Numbered from the stretch's first letter, positions 34,325-42,881 are shown. The stretch: DNA of 44,715 nucleotides from JBEIFW01 sp044370695 (GCA_044370695.1 JBILVB010000011.1:1-44715), one strand, 5' to 3'. The notes: generated from the sequence alone by a model not told the origin. Made by a program: numbers and translations.

Positions 34325-34510
34325 TCACCTCCCCGGCTTGACGGGGGTCTCGCTCGGCGGCGCCATCTTCGGCCGGAAGGGCATGGCCCCGTCGTCGCCA
34401 CCACCGCCCGCAACGCTGCCGACGGCCGCGCCGAGCACACCCGCCATCACCAACGCTGCCAGCGTCCGGGTGACGATCGAGCGCCGGGGCCCGTTCACGT
34501 TCGTTCGCAT
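34325..34510 (-). CDS. Small single-pass membrane or secreted protein
   Basis: A 61-residue protein. The ATG at 34510 has GGAGG five bases upstream, the best ribosome site nearby, and this decides the start over longer frames to 34615. After a basic n-region (MRTNVNGPRRSIVTR) comes one hydrophobic segment 'TLAALVMAGVLGAAVGSVAG', then a short Gly/Pro-rich tail 'GDDGAMPFRPKMAPPSE'. It is followed by a strong terminator. I do not recognise a family. Confidence 0.6.
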   Translation of the reverse strand: MRTNVNGPRRSIVTRTLAALVMAGVLGAAVGSVAGGGGDDGAMPFRPKMAPPSETPVKPGR

Positions 34511-34632
34511 CTCTTCCTCCATCTCTCGCCGAGCGACCATCCGCCACGCGAGGATCATCGGCGAGTGACGCCCGACCGGGAGCGCCGAGACGGGGCCTTG
34601 TCGGATCTCCGACACGGCGTTGAACAGGGCGG

Positions 34633-36210
34633 TCAGCGACCCGGCTGGTACACGCCGAAGACGGCCCGCAAGGCATCGCTGACCTCGCCGAGCGTGGCGC
34701 CGGCCTTGAGCGCGACCTTCATGGGCGGCAACAAGTTCTGCGTGCCGCGCGCGGCGTCCTGCACGTCGCCCAGCGCTGCGTCGACCGCGCTCTGGGCCCG
34801 ATCGGCCTTCCAGGCCCGAACCCGCTCGACCTGGCTCCGTTCGAGCTCGGGGTCGATCGGGAACACGTCGGGGTCGGGCTCGTGGTCGATCGTGAACGAG
34901 TTGACGCCGACGATGGTGCGCTCACGGTCGTCGATCGACTTGGTGTACTCGTAGGCCGCCTGCTCGATCTCGTCGGCCTGGTATCCCTGTTCGATGGCGG
35001 CGACAGCGCCGCCGATCTCGTCGATCTTGGCGATGTACTCCCAGGCCTTCGCCTCGACTTCGTCGGTGAGCCACTCGACGTAGTAGCTGCCGGCCAGCGG
35101 GTCGGGGGTGTCGGTGATCCCCGACTCGTAGCCGATGATCTGCTGGGTGCGAAGGGCGATCCGCGCCGCGTTCTCGGTGGGGAGGCCGAGGGCCTCGTCG
35201 AAGCCGTTGGTGTGCAACGACTGGGTGCCACCGAGGACGGCCGCCAGCGCCTGCACGGCAACCCGCACGATGTTGTTCTCGGGCTGCTGGGCCGTAAGCG
35301 TCGAGCCACCGGTCTGGGTGTGGAAGCGCAGCAGTTTGCTCGCCTCCTTCTTGGCGCCGAATCGCTCCCCCATGATCTTCGCCCACATCCGACGGGCAGC
35401 CCGGAACTTGGCCACCTCCTCGAACAGGTTGTTGTGGGCGTTCCAGAAGAACGACAGCCGCGGGGCGAACGCATCGACGTCGAGCCCGGTGTCGATGGCC
35501 GCTTGGACGTACGCGATGGCATTCGCCAGGGTGAAGGCGATCTCCTGCACGGCGGTCGAGCCGGCCTCCCGGATGTGGTAGCCGGAGATCGAGATGGTGT
35601 TCCACTTGGGGATCCGCTCGTTGCAGTAGGCGAAGATGTCGGTGATCACCCGCATCGACGGCCGCGGTGGGTACACGTAGGTGCCGCGTGCGATGTACTC
35701 CTTGAGCAGGTCGTTCTGGATCGTGCCCGAGATCGCCGAGGCGTCGACGCCCTGCTCCTCGGCGACCAACTCGTAGAACAGCAGCAGGACCGCAGCCGTC
35801 GAGTTGATCGTCATCGAGGTGGACACCCGGTCGAGCGGAAGACCGCCGAGCAGGGTGCGCATGTCGCCCAGGGTGTCGATGGCCACGCCGACCTTGCCGA
35901 CCTCGCCGAGGGCCCGGGGGTGGTCGGAGTCGTAGCCCATCTGGGTGGGCAGGTCGAACGCGCACGAGAGCCCGGTCTGGCCCGCCTCGAGCAAGAACTT
36001 GAACCGCTGGTTGGTCGACGCGGCGGTGCCGAACCCGGCGTACTGCCGCATGGTCCACAGGCGCTCGCGGTGCATCGTCGGATACACGCCGCGGGTGTAC
36101 GGGGGCTTGCCCGGGACGCCGAGCCGGGCGGCGGGATCCCAGCCGGCGAGATCGTCGGCGGTGTACAGCGGGCGGATCTCGATGCCGGAGTCGGTGCGCT
36201 TGTCGACCAT
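34633..36210 (-). CDS. Acyl-CoA mutase large subunit (methylmalonyl-CoA mutase family)
   Basis: A 525-residue large subunit of a B12-dependent carbon-skeleton mutase, lacking the C-terminal cobalamin domain, which must come from a separate small subunit outside the window. Family features are 'PPYTRGVYPTM', 'WTMRQYAGFGTAASTNQRF' and 'GQTGLSCAFDLPTQMGYDSD'. Further on are 'GTIQNDLLKEYIARGTYVYP', 'SISGYHIREAGS', 'LSFFWNAHNNLFEEVAKFRA' and 'GTQSLHTNGFDEAL'. After PTM, methylmalonyl-CoA mutases have Tyr; here it is His (H47), and this residue helps choose substrate. The Arg in 'PSMRV' is kept. TACGCT lies six bases before the ATG, so the mRNA is probably leaderless. Confidence 0.9.
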   Translation of the reverse strand: MVDKRTDSGIEIRPLYTADDLAGWDPAARLGVPGKPPYTRGVYPTMHRERLWTMRQYAGFGTAASTNQRFKFLLEAGQTGLSCAFDLPTQMGYDSDHPRALGEVGKVGVAIDTLGDMRTLLGGLPLDRVSTSMTINSTAAVLLLFYELVAEEQGVDASAISGTIQNDLLKEYIARGTYVYPPRPSMRVITDIFAYCNERIPKWNTISISGYHIREAGSTAVQEIAFTLANAIAYVQAAIDTGLDVDAFAPRLSFFWNAHNNLFEEVAKFRAARRMWAKIMGERFGAKKEASKLLRFHTQTGGSTLTAQQPENNIVRVAVQALAAVLGGTQSLHTNGFDEALGLPTENAARIALRTQQIIGYESGITDTPDPLAGSYYVEWLTDEVEAKAWEYIAKIDEIGGAVAAIEQGYQADEIEQAAYEYTKSIDDRERTIVGVNSFTIDHEPDPDVFPIDPELERSQVERVRAWKADRAQSAVDAALGDVQDAARGTQNLLPPMKVALKAGATLGEVSDALRAVFGVYQPGR

Positions 36211-36241
36211 GCCGGCAGCGTACCGAGGGCGCCCTGCCGGA

Positions 36242-36448
36242 TCAGTGCCCGGTCGTGACCAGCCCGTGGCGGTCGAGCACGGCGTCGCTGCCGGGGAAGA
36301 AGATCGTCGTTCGCCCCGTGTCGAGCCAGTGGACCTCGAACGGCGGTCCGCCGTCGGGGCCGTGGACGGCCACGATCTGCCCGCGCCGATCCGGCACCCC
36401 CGTGCGGTGACTGCCGAGCCGGATCCAATCGCCTACTGCTGCGTGCAT
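36242..36448 (-). CDS. DUF1918-domain small protein
   Basis: A 68-residue protein of the DUF1918 family, a compact beta-barrel known from mycobacterial Rv2302 and Rv0569 (from memory; the latter belongs to the DosR dormancy regulon). It begins 'MHAAVGDWIRLGSHRTGVPD', with 'GQIVAVHGPDGGPPFEVHWL' and 'TTIFFPGSDAVLD' matching the family pattern end to end. The ATG has GGGAGG six bases upstream. A DosR-like box lies 63 bases upstream. Its biochemical role is unknown. Confidence 0.9.
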   Translation of the reverse strand: MHAAVGDWIRLGSHRTGVPDRRGQIVAVHGPDGGPPFEVHWLDTGRTTIFFPGSDAVLDRHGLVTTGH

Positions 36449-36510
36449 CGTGCACCTCCCGAGTCCTGTGCGTCGCCTCCCACGGTGGCCCGGGCCGGTC
36501 GCCCCGCCAA

Positions 36511-36524
36511 GGGACCAACGTCGC
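36511..36524. promoter_or_regulatory. Candidate DosR/DevR-type box upstream of the DUF1918 gene
   Basis: GGGACCAACGTCGC matches the mycobacterial DosR core (GGGAC-N4-GTCCC) with one mismatch in the second half-site. It lies 63 bases before the DUF1918 ATG, a normal distance for an activator site. A mycobacterial DUF1918 gene is itself DosR-controlled, which supports the reading. Confidence 0.45.
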
Positions 36525-36589
36525 CCCCGGACGGCGACGCTCGGCCCCCAGCGCGAGCCGGGGCCTGCCGCCTGGGCCATCAGGCCCGC

Positions 36590-36595
36590 TACCGT
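36590..36595 (+). promoter_or_regulatory. Leaderless-type -10 element of the NUDIX gene (TACCGT)
   Basis: TACCGT ends seven bases before the GTG at 36603. It decides this start over longer frames, which have no ribosome site. Confidence 0.55.
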
Positions 36596-36602
36596 CGCTC
36601 GG

Positions 36603-37337
36603 GTGCTGCACTACGGCGACGAGCTCCAGGACCTGATGCGACGGAACCTCGCCGGCCACGAGGTCCGCACCCACCCCCTCGACGGTCGCCGGCATGCCGC
36701 CGTGGCCGTGGTCGTGGTCGACTCCGACGCCGAGCGACACGGCCACGACGACGGCTGGGCCGGGGTGCCCGACGGCGGCGTCGTGCAGGAGATCCCCGGC
36801 CGCCGCGAGGGCGACGGCATCGACGGGAACGTCGCCGGAACCGCCGGGGGCCCCGCCGTGCTGCTGACGCGACGCGGCGCGCACCTCTCCGCCCACGCCC
36901 GGCAGTGGGCGCTGCCCGGCGGCCGGATCAACGCCGGCGAGCGCCCCGTCGACGCCGCGCTGCGCGAGCTGCACGAGGAGTTGGGCCTGCGCTGCAGCGA
37001 GGCCGACGTCCTCGGCCGCCTCGACGACTATCCCACCCGGTCGGGGTACGTCATCACCCCGTTCGTGGTGTGGGGCGGCGCCGACCCCGACCTCGTCCCC
37101 GACCCGGGCGAGGTCGCCTCCGTGCATCGGGTGTCGCTGCGCGAGCTGCTGCGGCCCGACTCGCCGCGCTTCGTACGGATCCCGGAGTCGGAGCGGCCCG
37201 TCGTGCAGATCCCGATCGGGCGGGACCTCGTGCACGCGCCGACCGGCGCCGTGCTGTTGCAGTTCCGCGTCGTGGCCGTCGAGGGGCGGCCCGAGCGAGT
37301 CGACCACCTCGAGCAGCCGGTGTTCGCATGGCGATGA
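36603..37337 (+). CDS. NUDIX hydrolase, CoA-pyrophosphatase-like
   Basis: A 244-residue hydrolase that cleaves a nucleoside diphosphate linked to another group. The Nudix box is complete: 'LPGGRINAGERPVDAALREL' continuing to HEELG, with the metal-binding Glu residues in RELHEELG. 'GPAVLLTRRGAHLSAHARQW' just before the box resembles the CoA-pyrophosphatase signature (LLTRR...L..H.GQ). An acidic, Gly-rich insert at residues 48-80 is unusual. The GTG start is seven bases after a TACCGT. The stop overlaps the TetR start (ATGA), so the two are coupled. Confidence 0.88.
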   Translation: MLHYGDELQDLMRRNLAGHEVRTHPLDGRRHAAVAVVVVDSDAERHGHDDGWAGVPDGGVVQEIPGRREGDGIDGNVAGTAGGPAVLLTRRGAHLSAHARQWALPGGRINAGERPVDAALRELHEELGLRCSEADVLGRLDDYPTRSGYVITPFVVWGGADPDLVPDPGEVASVHRVSLRELLRPDSPRFVRIPESERPVVQIPIGRDLVHAPTGAVLLQFRVVAVEGRPERVDHLEQPVFAWR

Positions 37338-37909
37338 GTCCGCGGGCGCCGGCCCAGGCGGCGCGCCGGGACGAGATCGTCGCGGCCGCCGCCGAGGTGC
37401 TGCGCACCCAAGGGGTCGCAGCGTGCACCGCCCGGTCGATCGCGGCCGCCAGCCCGCTGACGAAGTCGGCCATCCACTACTACTTCAGCGACGTCGACCA
37501 GATCGTCGACGAGGCCTTCCGCCAGCTGATGGAGGCCTACCTGGAGCGCATCGAGCGGGCTGCCACCTCCGCCGAGGCGCACGTCCCGGCATGGTGGGCC
37601 GCCGCCCACGCCTACCTCAGCTTCGGCGTCGATCGAGGCGACCGCGTCCCGCTGCTGTGGTTCGACTACCAGGTGCATCGGGCCCGCACGGGCGGATCGA
37701 CGACCTCGGCCGAGCTGACCGACCGGACGATCGCTCTGTTCGTCGGTCTCGTGGCCGCCACGGGCGTCGACCACCCCGAGGACCGGGCCCACGCCCTGTT
37801 CGCCGCGCTCGTCGGCACGATCGTGCTGGCCTCCATGCATTCGATCGACGTCGATCGCACGCTCGGCGAACTCGCACGCTCGATCGGCCTTCCGTTCACA
37901 GAGCCGTGA
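37334..37909 (+). CDS. TetR-family transcriptional regulator
   Basis: A 191-residue repressor. The N-terminal helix-turn-helix is 'RRDEIVAAAAEVLRTQG' followed by 'CTARSIAAASPLTKSAIHYY' and 'FSDVDQIVDEAFRQLM', the standard TetR DNA-binding core. The C-terminal domain is helical with Trp/His residues suited to a small-molecule pocket. The ATG at 37334 overlaps the NUDIX stop; an ATG two codons earlier is also possible. It lies 45 bases before the ATP-grasp cluster, which it may control (inference); no clear TetR palindrome was found. Confidence 0.88.
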   Translation: MSPRAPAQAARRDEIVAAAAEVLRTQGVAACTARSIAAASPLTKSAIHYYFSDVDQIVDEAFRQLMEAYLERIERAATSAEAHVPAWWAAAHAYLSFGVDRGDRVPLLWFDYQVHRARTGGSTTSAELTDRTIALFVGLVAATGVDHPEDRAHALFAALVGTIVLASMHSIDVDRTLGELARSIGLPFTEP

Positions 37910-37942
37910 CATGACCGGTACGCCGACGACACGTACGGCGCC

Positions 37943-37948
37943 TAGCAA
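37943..37948 (+). promoter_or_regulatory. Leaderless-type -10 element of the ATP-grasp cluster (TAGCAA)
   Basis: TAGCAA ends six bases before the GTG at 37955 and would drive the four-gene cluster. The last base deviates from the TANNNT pattern. Confidence 0.45.
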
Positions 37949-37954
37949 TCGGAT

Positions 37955-39427
37955 GTGACGATGGCCGAGATCCGAAACGCCACCGGGGCGTGGGACGAAC
38001 TGATCGACGCCCAGGGCACCCCACGCCCGGCGGCCACCGAACTCGTCGCCATGCTGCGCGACCTCGGCGAACCCGAACTCGTCGCCCGTCAGGATGCCGC
38101 CGAACTCGCGATACTGACGGCGGGGATCACCTTCACCGTCTACAGCGACGGCCGGGGCATCGACCGGGCGTGGCCGTTCGACGTCGTGCCGAGGGTGATC
38201 GACGCCAACGAGTGGCGCCGCACCGACCGCGGGTTGACCCAACGCCTGCGAGCCCTCAACCTGTTCATCGACGACCTCTACAACGACCAGCACGTCGTGC
38301 GCGACGGCGTGTTCCCCGCCGACCTGCTGAGCGGGAGCGTCAACTTCCGCCCGCAGTGCCTCGGGGTGCGCCCGGCGTTCGGCGTGTGGGCCCACGTCTG
38401 CGGCTCGGACCTCGTGCGCGACGCCGACGGGACGACGTACGTCCTCGAGGACAACCTGCGGGTGCCGTCGGGGGTGAGCTACATGCTCGAGAACCGACAC
38501 GTCGCGAAGCGAGCGTTCGCAGACCTGTTCGAACGCCAGAGCATCCTCCCGGTCGACGACTACCCCGAGGCCCTGGGTCGGCTGTTGCGTTCGATCGCAC
38601 CGAACGGCCCCGACTCCGATCCGACCGTGGTGCTGCTGACCCCCGGGATCTACAACTCGGCGTACTTCGAGCATTCGTTCCTGGCCCGCGAGATCGGGAT
38701 AGACCTCGTCGAGGGCCGTGATCTCGTCGTCGACGACGACGACCGGGTGCTGATGCGCACCGTGGCCGGGCTGCGGCCCGTCGACGTCGTCTACCGACGG
38801 ATCGACGACCTCTTCCTCGACCCGGAGGTGTTCCGCCCCGACTCGACCCTCGGCGTGCCCGGGCTGATGCGCGCCTGGCGCGCCGGTACGGTCGCCATCG
38901 CCAACGCCCCCGGCGCCGGCGTCGCCGACGACAAGGTCGTGTACGCCTGGGTGCCCGAGCTGATCCGGTACTACCTCGGCGAGGAGCCGTTGCTCGCCAA
39001 CGTGCCGACCTACCGCTGCTACTACCCCGACGAGCGCGACCACGTGCTCGACCACCTCGGCGAACTCGTGACCAAGCCCGCCAACGAGTCCGGCGGCTAC
39101 GGGATCCTGATCGGCCCTCGGGCCACCGCCGCCGAGCTGGCCGAGCGCCGGTCCGCCATCGCAGCCGACCCGCGCAATTGGATCGCGCAACCGGTCGTCG
39201 AATTGTCCACGGCGCCGACGTTGTGCGACGGCCGGCTCGAACCCCGACACGTCGACCTGCGCCCGTTCATCCTCAGCGGGGAGTCGAGCTACGTGACCAA
39301 AGGTGGCCTCACCCGTGTGGCGTTGCGGGCCGGATCGCTCGTCGTGAACTCCTCGCAGGGCGGGGGTTCCAAGGACACCTGGATCGTCGATCTCGACGAC
39401 CCGGTCCCGTACTGGAGCAACGGCTGA
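37955..39427 (+). CDS. Circularly permuted type 2 ATP-grasp protein, catalytically intact
   Basis: A 490-residue member of the DUF404/DUF407 family, an ATP-grasp fold with rearranged halves, predicted to form an amide or peptide bond using ATP. Conserved motifs are present: 'RALNLFIDDLYNDQHVVRDG', 'GTTYVLEDNLRVPSGVSYML' (E165-D166-N167), 'PVDVVYRRIDDLFLDPE', 'VTKPANESGGYG' (K374) and 'GGGSKDTWIVD' (K473-D474). Length is normal for the family. The GTG start follows TAGCAA by six bases. Its stop overlaps the alpha-E gene by one base (TGATG). Substrates are unknown. Confidence 0.93.
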   Translation: MTMAEIRNATGAWDELIDAQGTPRPAATELVAMLRDLGEPELVARQDAAELAILTAGITFTVYSDGRGIDRAWPFDVVPRVIDANEWRRTDRGLTQRLRALNLFIDDLYNDQHVVRDGVFPADLLSGSVNFRPQCLGVRPAFGVWAHVCGSDLVRDADGTTYVLEDNLRVPSGVSYMLENRHVAKRAFADLFERQSILPVDDYPEALGRLLRSIAPNGPDSDPTVVLLTPGIYNSAYFEHSFLAREIGIDLVEGRDLVVDDDDRVLMRTVAGLRPVDVVYRRIDDLFLDPEVFRPDSTLGVPGLMRAWRAGTVAIANAPGAGVADDKVVYAWVPELIRYYLGEEPLLANVPTYRCYYPDERDHVLDHLGELVTKPANESGGYGILIGPRATAAELAERRSAIAADPRNWIAQPVVELSTAPTLCDGRLEPRHVDLRPFILSGESSYVTKGGLTRVALRAGSLVVNSSQGGGSKDTWIVDLDDPVPYWSNG

Positions 39428-40359
39428 TGCTGCTGTCCCGGGTCGCCGAGAACCTCTACTGGGCCGCCCGCTACCTCGAGCGCGCCGAGGACACCGCGCG
39501 CATCGTGCGGGAGCACACGAACCTCATCGTCGACCTGCCGACCCGGGTGGCCGTCACCTGGGAGCCGCTGCTCGCGATCATCGGCTCGCGCCACGCCTTC
39601 GACTCCCGCTTCACGACGGCCGACGAGCGCTCGATCATCCGGTGGCTCGTCGCCGAACGGGACAACGCGGGCAGCATCCTGTGCTCGATCGAGTCCGCTC
39701 GCGAGAACCTGCGCTCGAGCCGGGAGGTGATGCCCTCCGACGTCTGGCAAGGCGTCAACGACCTGTACCTGTACGTCGCCGCGCACCACGGCGACGGCAT
39801 CGCCCGATCGTCGCGGTCGCGGTTCCTCGAGCGGGTGATCGGTGACGTGCTCGCCGTCAACGGCACGCTGACGTCCACCATGAGCCGGGACGAGGCCTTC
39901 GAGTTCCTGCGGATCGGCCGCAATCTCGAGCGCGCCGACATGGCCACCCGGGTCCTCGACGTGCGGGCCGGGAGCCTGATGGCGGCGGTCGCCCCCGAGT
40001 ACGAAGACGTCCAGTGGCTGTCGGTCCTGCGATCCCTGTCGGGTCAACAGATGTTCCGACGCACCGTGCGCGGCCCGGTCTCGGGGGAATCGGTGCTGCG
40101 GTTCCTGCTCCACGACCCCGACTTCCCCCGCTCGGTGCGGTTCAGCCTCGAGCAGGTCCGGCGCGGCCTGCGCGCGCTGCCGCGTGCGGCGTACGCCGCC
40201 GAGACCTGCGAACGGGCCGTCGAACTGCTCGAGCAGGTGCCCGTCACGTTGACCGGCACGGACCTGCACCACTGGGTCGACGAACTGCAGCTCACGATCG
40301 CCACGGTCCACGACGCGATGGCCGAGACGTACTTCGTGTCGAACACCCCGGTCCGCTGA
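39427..40359 (+). CDS. Alpha-E domain protein (DUF403)
   Basis: A 310-residue all-helical protein of the alpha-E family, which almost always accompanies permuted ATP-grasp ligases. It opens with the signature 'MLLSRVAENLYWAARYLERA' followed by EDTARIV; later 'EFLRIGRNLERADMATRVLD' repeats the pattern. The family is named for its conserved Glu residues, whose role is not known. It starts on the last base of the preceding stop (TGATG), so translation is tightly coupled. No membrane segment or signal peptide is seen. Confidence 0.93.
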   Translation: MLLSRVAENLYWAARYLERAEDTARIVREHTNLIVDLPTRVAVTWEPLLAIIGSRHAFDSRFTTADERSIIRWLVAERDNAGSILCSIESARENLRSSREVMPSDVWQGVNDLYLYVAAHHGDGIARSSRSRFLERVIGDVLAVNGTLTSTMSRDEAFEFLRIGRNLERADMATRVLDVRAGSLMAAVAPEYEDVQWLSVLRSLSGQQMFRRTVRGPVSGESVLRFLLHDPDFPRSVRFSLEQVRRGLRALPRAAYAAETCERAVELLEQVPVTLTGTDLHHWVDELQLTIATVHDAMAETYFVSNTPVR

Positions 40360-40387
40360 GCACTCGGCACGGCGCCGTCAGCGGACC

Positions 40388-40393
40388 TACCGT
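40388..40393 (+). promoter_or_regulatory. Possible internal -10 element (TACCGT)
   Basis: TACCGT lies in the 44-base gap before the fusion gene, ten bases ahead of its ATG at 40404. The gap has no clear ribosome site, so an internal promoter may drive the second half of the cluster. Confidence 0.4.
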
Positions 40394-40403
40394 CGGGGAC
40401 ACG

Positions 40404-42881
40404 ATGACCGTCCAGGACCACGTCGTGGGTGGGTACCGGCCCGTCGGCCGGTACGACGAGTTGCTCGACGACCGCGGGCGCATCCGCCCGGCGTGGTCCG
40501 ACGCGCTCGGCGTCCTCGGCGCACCCGACCGCGGTGAACTCGATCGCCGCCGCAACGAGGCCGAGCGTCTGCTCGCCGGCGCCGGCGCCACGCACGCCCT
40601 CGACGACCGGCGTGGGCAGTGGCGCATCGATCCGCTCCCGTACCTCGTCGCCGGCAGCGACTGGGACCGCCTGGCCGCCGGGCTCACCCAGCGGGCCCGG
40701 CTGCTGGAGGCCTACCTGACCGATCTGCGCGGGCCGCGCCGGTCGCTCACCACCGGGACCGTGCCCGTCGAGCTGGCCTTCGGCCCGTTCGGGCTGCCGC
40801 TGACCACGCTCGACGTCCCCCGCAGCGGCCGACCCCTGGTCCGCTACGGAGCTTGGGTCGTGCGCGGCGAGGACGGACGGTTCGTCGTCCTGCGCGACCG
40901 CACCGACGACCCCGACGGCGCTGCGGTCGCCCTCGTCCACCGCTCGACGCTGTCACGCCTGGTGCCCGGCGCCCTGCGCCGCCTCGGCGTGCGCCCCCAG
41001 AGCGCCTGGTTCGCCGCATTGCGCGACGCACTCGGCGCCCTGGCTCCACCCGGTGTCGACAGCCCCCGCGCGGTCGTGCTCGGCCCCGCCCGGGGCACGC
41101 GGGGCAGCTTCGAGGCGTCGTACCTCGCCGCACAGCTCGGCTACCACCTCGCCGACGCCGACGATCTCGCCGTGCGGGCGGGCCGGGTCTGGCTGCGGTC
41201 GATCGAGGGGCCCGAACCGGTCGACGTCGTGCTGCGGTGCGTCGGCGACGACGGCGCCGACCCTCTCGAGTTGCGCTCCCGGCGCGGCGTGCCCGGCCTG
41301 CTGCATGCCGTGCGGAACTCGGCGGTGGGCCTCGCCAATCCCCTGGGCTCGGCGGCGGCGGACGACCCGGCGTTGTGCGCCTACCTGCCGGCGCTGTGCC
41401 AGCTCCTGCTCGGCGAGGACCTCGCACTTGCGGCGACGCCGACCTGGTGGTTCGGCGATCCCCGGTACCGCGACGCCACGCTCGCACGGACCGGCGAGCT
41501 CGTCATCCACGAGCGCGGCGACCGTGACGCGGCACGCACCACCCTCGGTTGGCACCTCGACCCCCGGGACCTCGACCAGCTCCGCCGGCGCATCGAGCGC
41601 GATCCCGGCCGGTTCGTCGCCCAGGAACGCTTGGCGCTGGGCTCCACGCCCGTACACGGGGCAGGAGGGATCGAACCGGGCCAGGTCATCCTCCAGGCCC
41701 TCGCCGTCGCCGTCGAGACCGACGGCTGGTCCGTGCTGCCGGGCGGGGTCGCCCGAGTGATCGATTCCAGCCGGCCGTTGCTCGCCCAGCGCGAGGCCGT
41801 CGCCAAGGACGTCTGGGTGCTCGGCGGCCGCTCGGCGGAGAGCCGGCCGGTGCGCCTGCGCACGGCGCCCCAGGTCGACCTGCGCCAGTCGCTGCCTTCA
41901 CGCGCCGCCGAGGGGCTGTACTGGGTGGGCCGCAACGCCGAGCGGGCCGAGGCCGCCGCCCGGCTCGGCCTGGTCGTCGGGGGTCGACTCGAGGCCGAAC
42001 CGGACCTCGCCGACGACGACGGCGGGGCCTGGGCACTGGCCGTCGATGCCGCCCTGCGGGCCGTCTCCGGCGGCAGCGGTTCCCCGGCTGCCGGTGGCAC
42101 GGGCGAGCCGGCCGCCGAACTCGCAGCGGCGCTCGGGGGACGTCCGGGAAGCCTCGACGACAGCCTCGGCCACCTGCTCCAGACGGCGTTCGCCGTGCGC
42201 GAGTACCTGTCGACGACCACCTGGCGGGTGCTCGCATCGTTGAGCACCGACCGGGCGGCGCTGGCCGAGGCGGCCTCGGTCGGGCCGGGCGCCATCGCCG
42301 ACCGGCTCGAACGGGTCAGCTTCGGGCTCGCCGCGCTCGCCGGGCTCGCCCAGGAGTCGACCGTCCGCGGCCCCGGGTGGCGGTTCCTCGACCTCGGTCG
42401 GCGGCTCGAACGGGCACTGTGCCTCTTGAACGCCATCGAGGCCGCCGTCGTCGAACCGGTCCCGGACGTGGTGCTGCCGAGCGTGCTCGAGACGTTCCTC
42501 CAGGGCTGGGAGTGTCTCGTCGCGTACCGGCGACTGCATCGCAGCGACATCGAGCCCGACGCTGCGCTCGAACTGCTGCTGCTCGACGACACGAACCCGC
42601 GCTCGGTCGCGTTCCAGGTCGACCGCATGGCCGAACACCTCGGGGTGCTCCCGCACCGGCCCGGGACCGCCCCGGGGGTATCGGTCCACGCGGCTGCGGA
42701 GGCGGTGCTCGGGACCGCTCCGTCGGACCTGGCCCGCGCCGGCTCCACGGGTCGACGCGATCGGCTCTGCGACTTCGTCCTCACCGTTCGCGGTGGACTG
42801 CTCGCCGAGGCCGCGGCGATCAACGGGACCTGGTTCTCGACCCCCGGCGCTGCGCACCGGCTCCGCCAGGAGCTCGCATGA
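40404..42881 (+). CDS. Permuted ATP-grasp/alpha-E fusion with degenerate ATP-grasp motifs
   Basis: An 825-residue fusion of the two upstream protein types. Residues 1-495 are a permuted ATP-grasp domain ('LTQRARLLEAYLTDLRG', 'PVDVVLRCVGDD', 'AVAKDVWVLGG'). Residues 499-825 are an alpha-E domain starting 'SRAAEGLYWVGRNAERAEAA'. In the ATP-grasp half the EDN/EDR motif reads R164-D165-R166 and the following conserved PSG...LENR reads PDG...LVHR. The TKPANESGGYG loop is replaced by an unrelated stretch. The KD-W motif is kept. It may be a non-catalytic partner of the intact ligase or have altered chemistry. Its stop overlaps the transglutaminase start (ATGA). Confidence 0.9.
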   Translation: MTVQDHVVGGYRPVGRYDELLDDRGRIRPAWSDALGVLGAPDRGELDRRRNEAERLLAGAGATHALDDRRGQWRIDPLPYLVAGSDWDRLAAGLTQRARLLEAYLTDLRGPRRSLTTGTVPVELAFGPFGLPLTTLDVPRSGRPLVRYGAWVVRGEDGRFVVLRDRTDDPDGAAVALVHRSTLSRLVPGALRRLGVRPQSAWFAALRDALGALAPPGVDSPRAVVLGPARGTRGSFEASYLAAQLGYHLADADDLAVRAGRVWLRSIEGPEPVDVVLRCVGDDGADPLELRSRRGVPGLLHAVRNSAVGLANPLGSAAADDPALCAYLPALCQLLLGEDLALAATPTWWFGDPRYRDATLARTGELVIHERGDRDAARTTLGWHLDPRDLDQLRRRIERDPGRFVAQERLALGSTPVHGAGGIEPGQVILQALAVAVETDGWSVLPGGVARVIDSSRPLLAQREAVAKDVWVLGGRSAESRPVRLRTAPQVDLRQSLPSRAAEGLYWVGRNAERAEAAARLGLVVGGRLEAEPDLADDDGGAWALAVDAALRAVSGGSGSPAAGGTGEPAAELAAALGGRPGSLDDSLGHLLQTAFAVREYLSTTTWRVLASLSTDRAALAEAASVGPGAIADRLERVSFGLAALAGLAQESTVRGPGWRFLDLGRRLERALCLLNAIEAAVVEPVPDVVLPSVLETFLQGWECLVAYRRLHRSDIEPDAALELLLLDDTNPRSVAFQVDRMAEHLGVLPHRPGTAPGVSVHAAAEAVLGTAPSDLARAGSTGRRDRLCDFVLTVRGGLLAEAAAINGTWFSTPGAAHRLRQELA

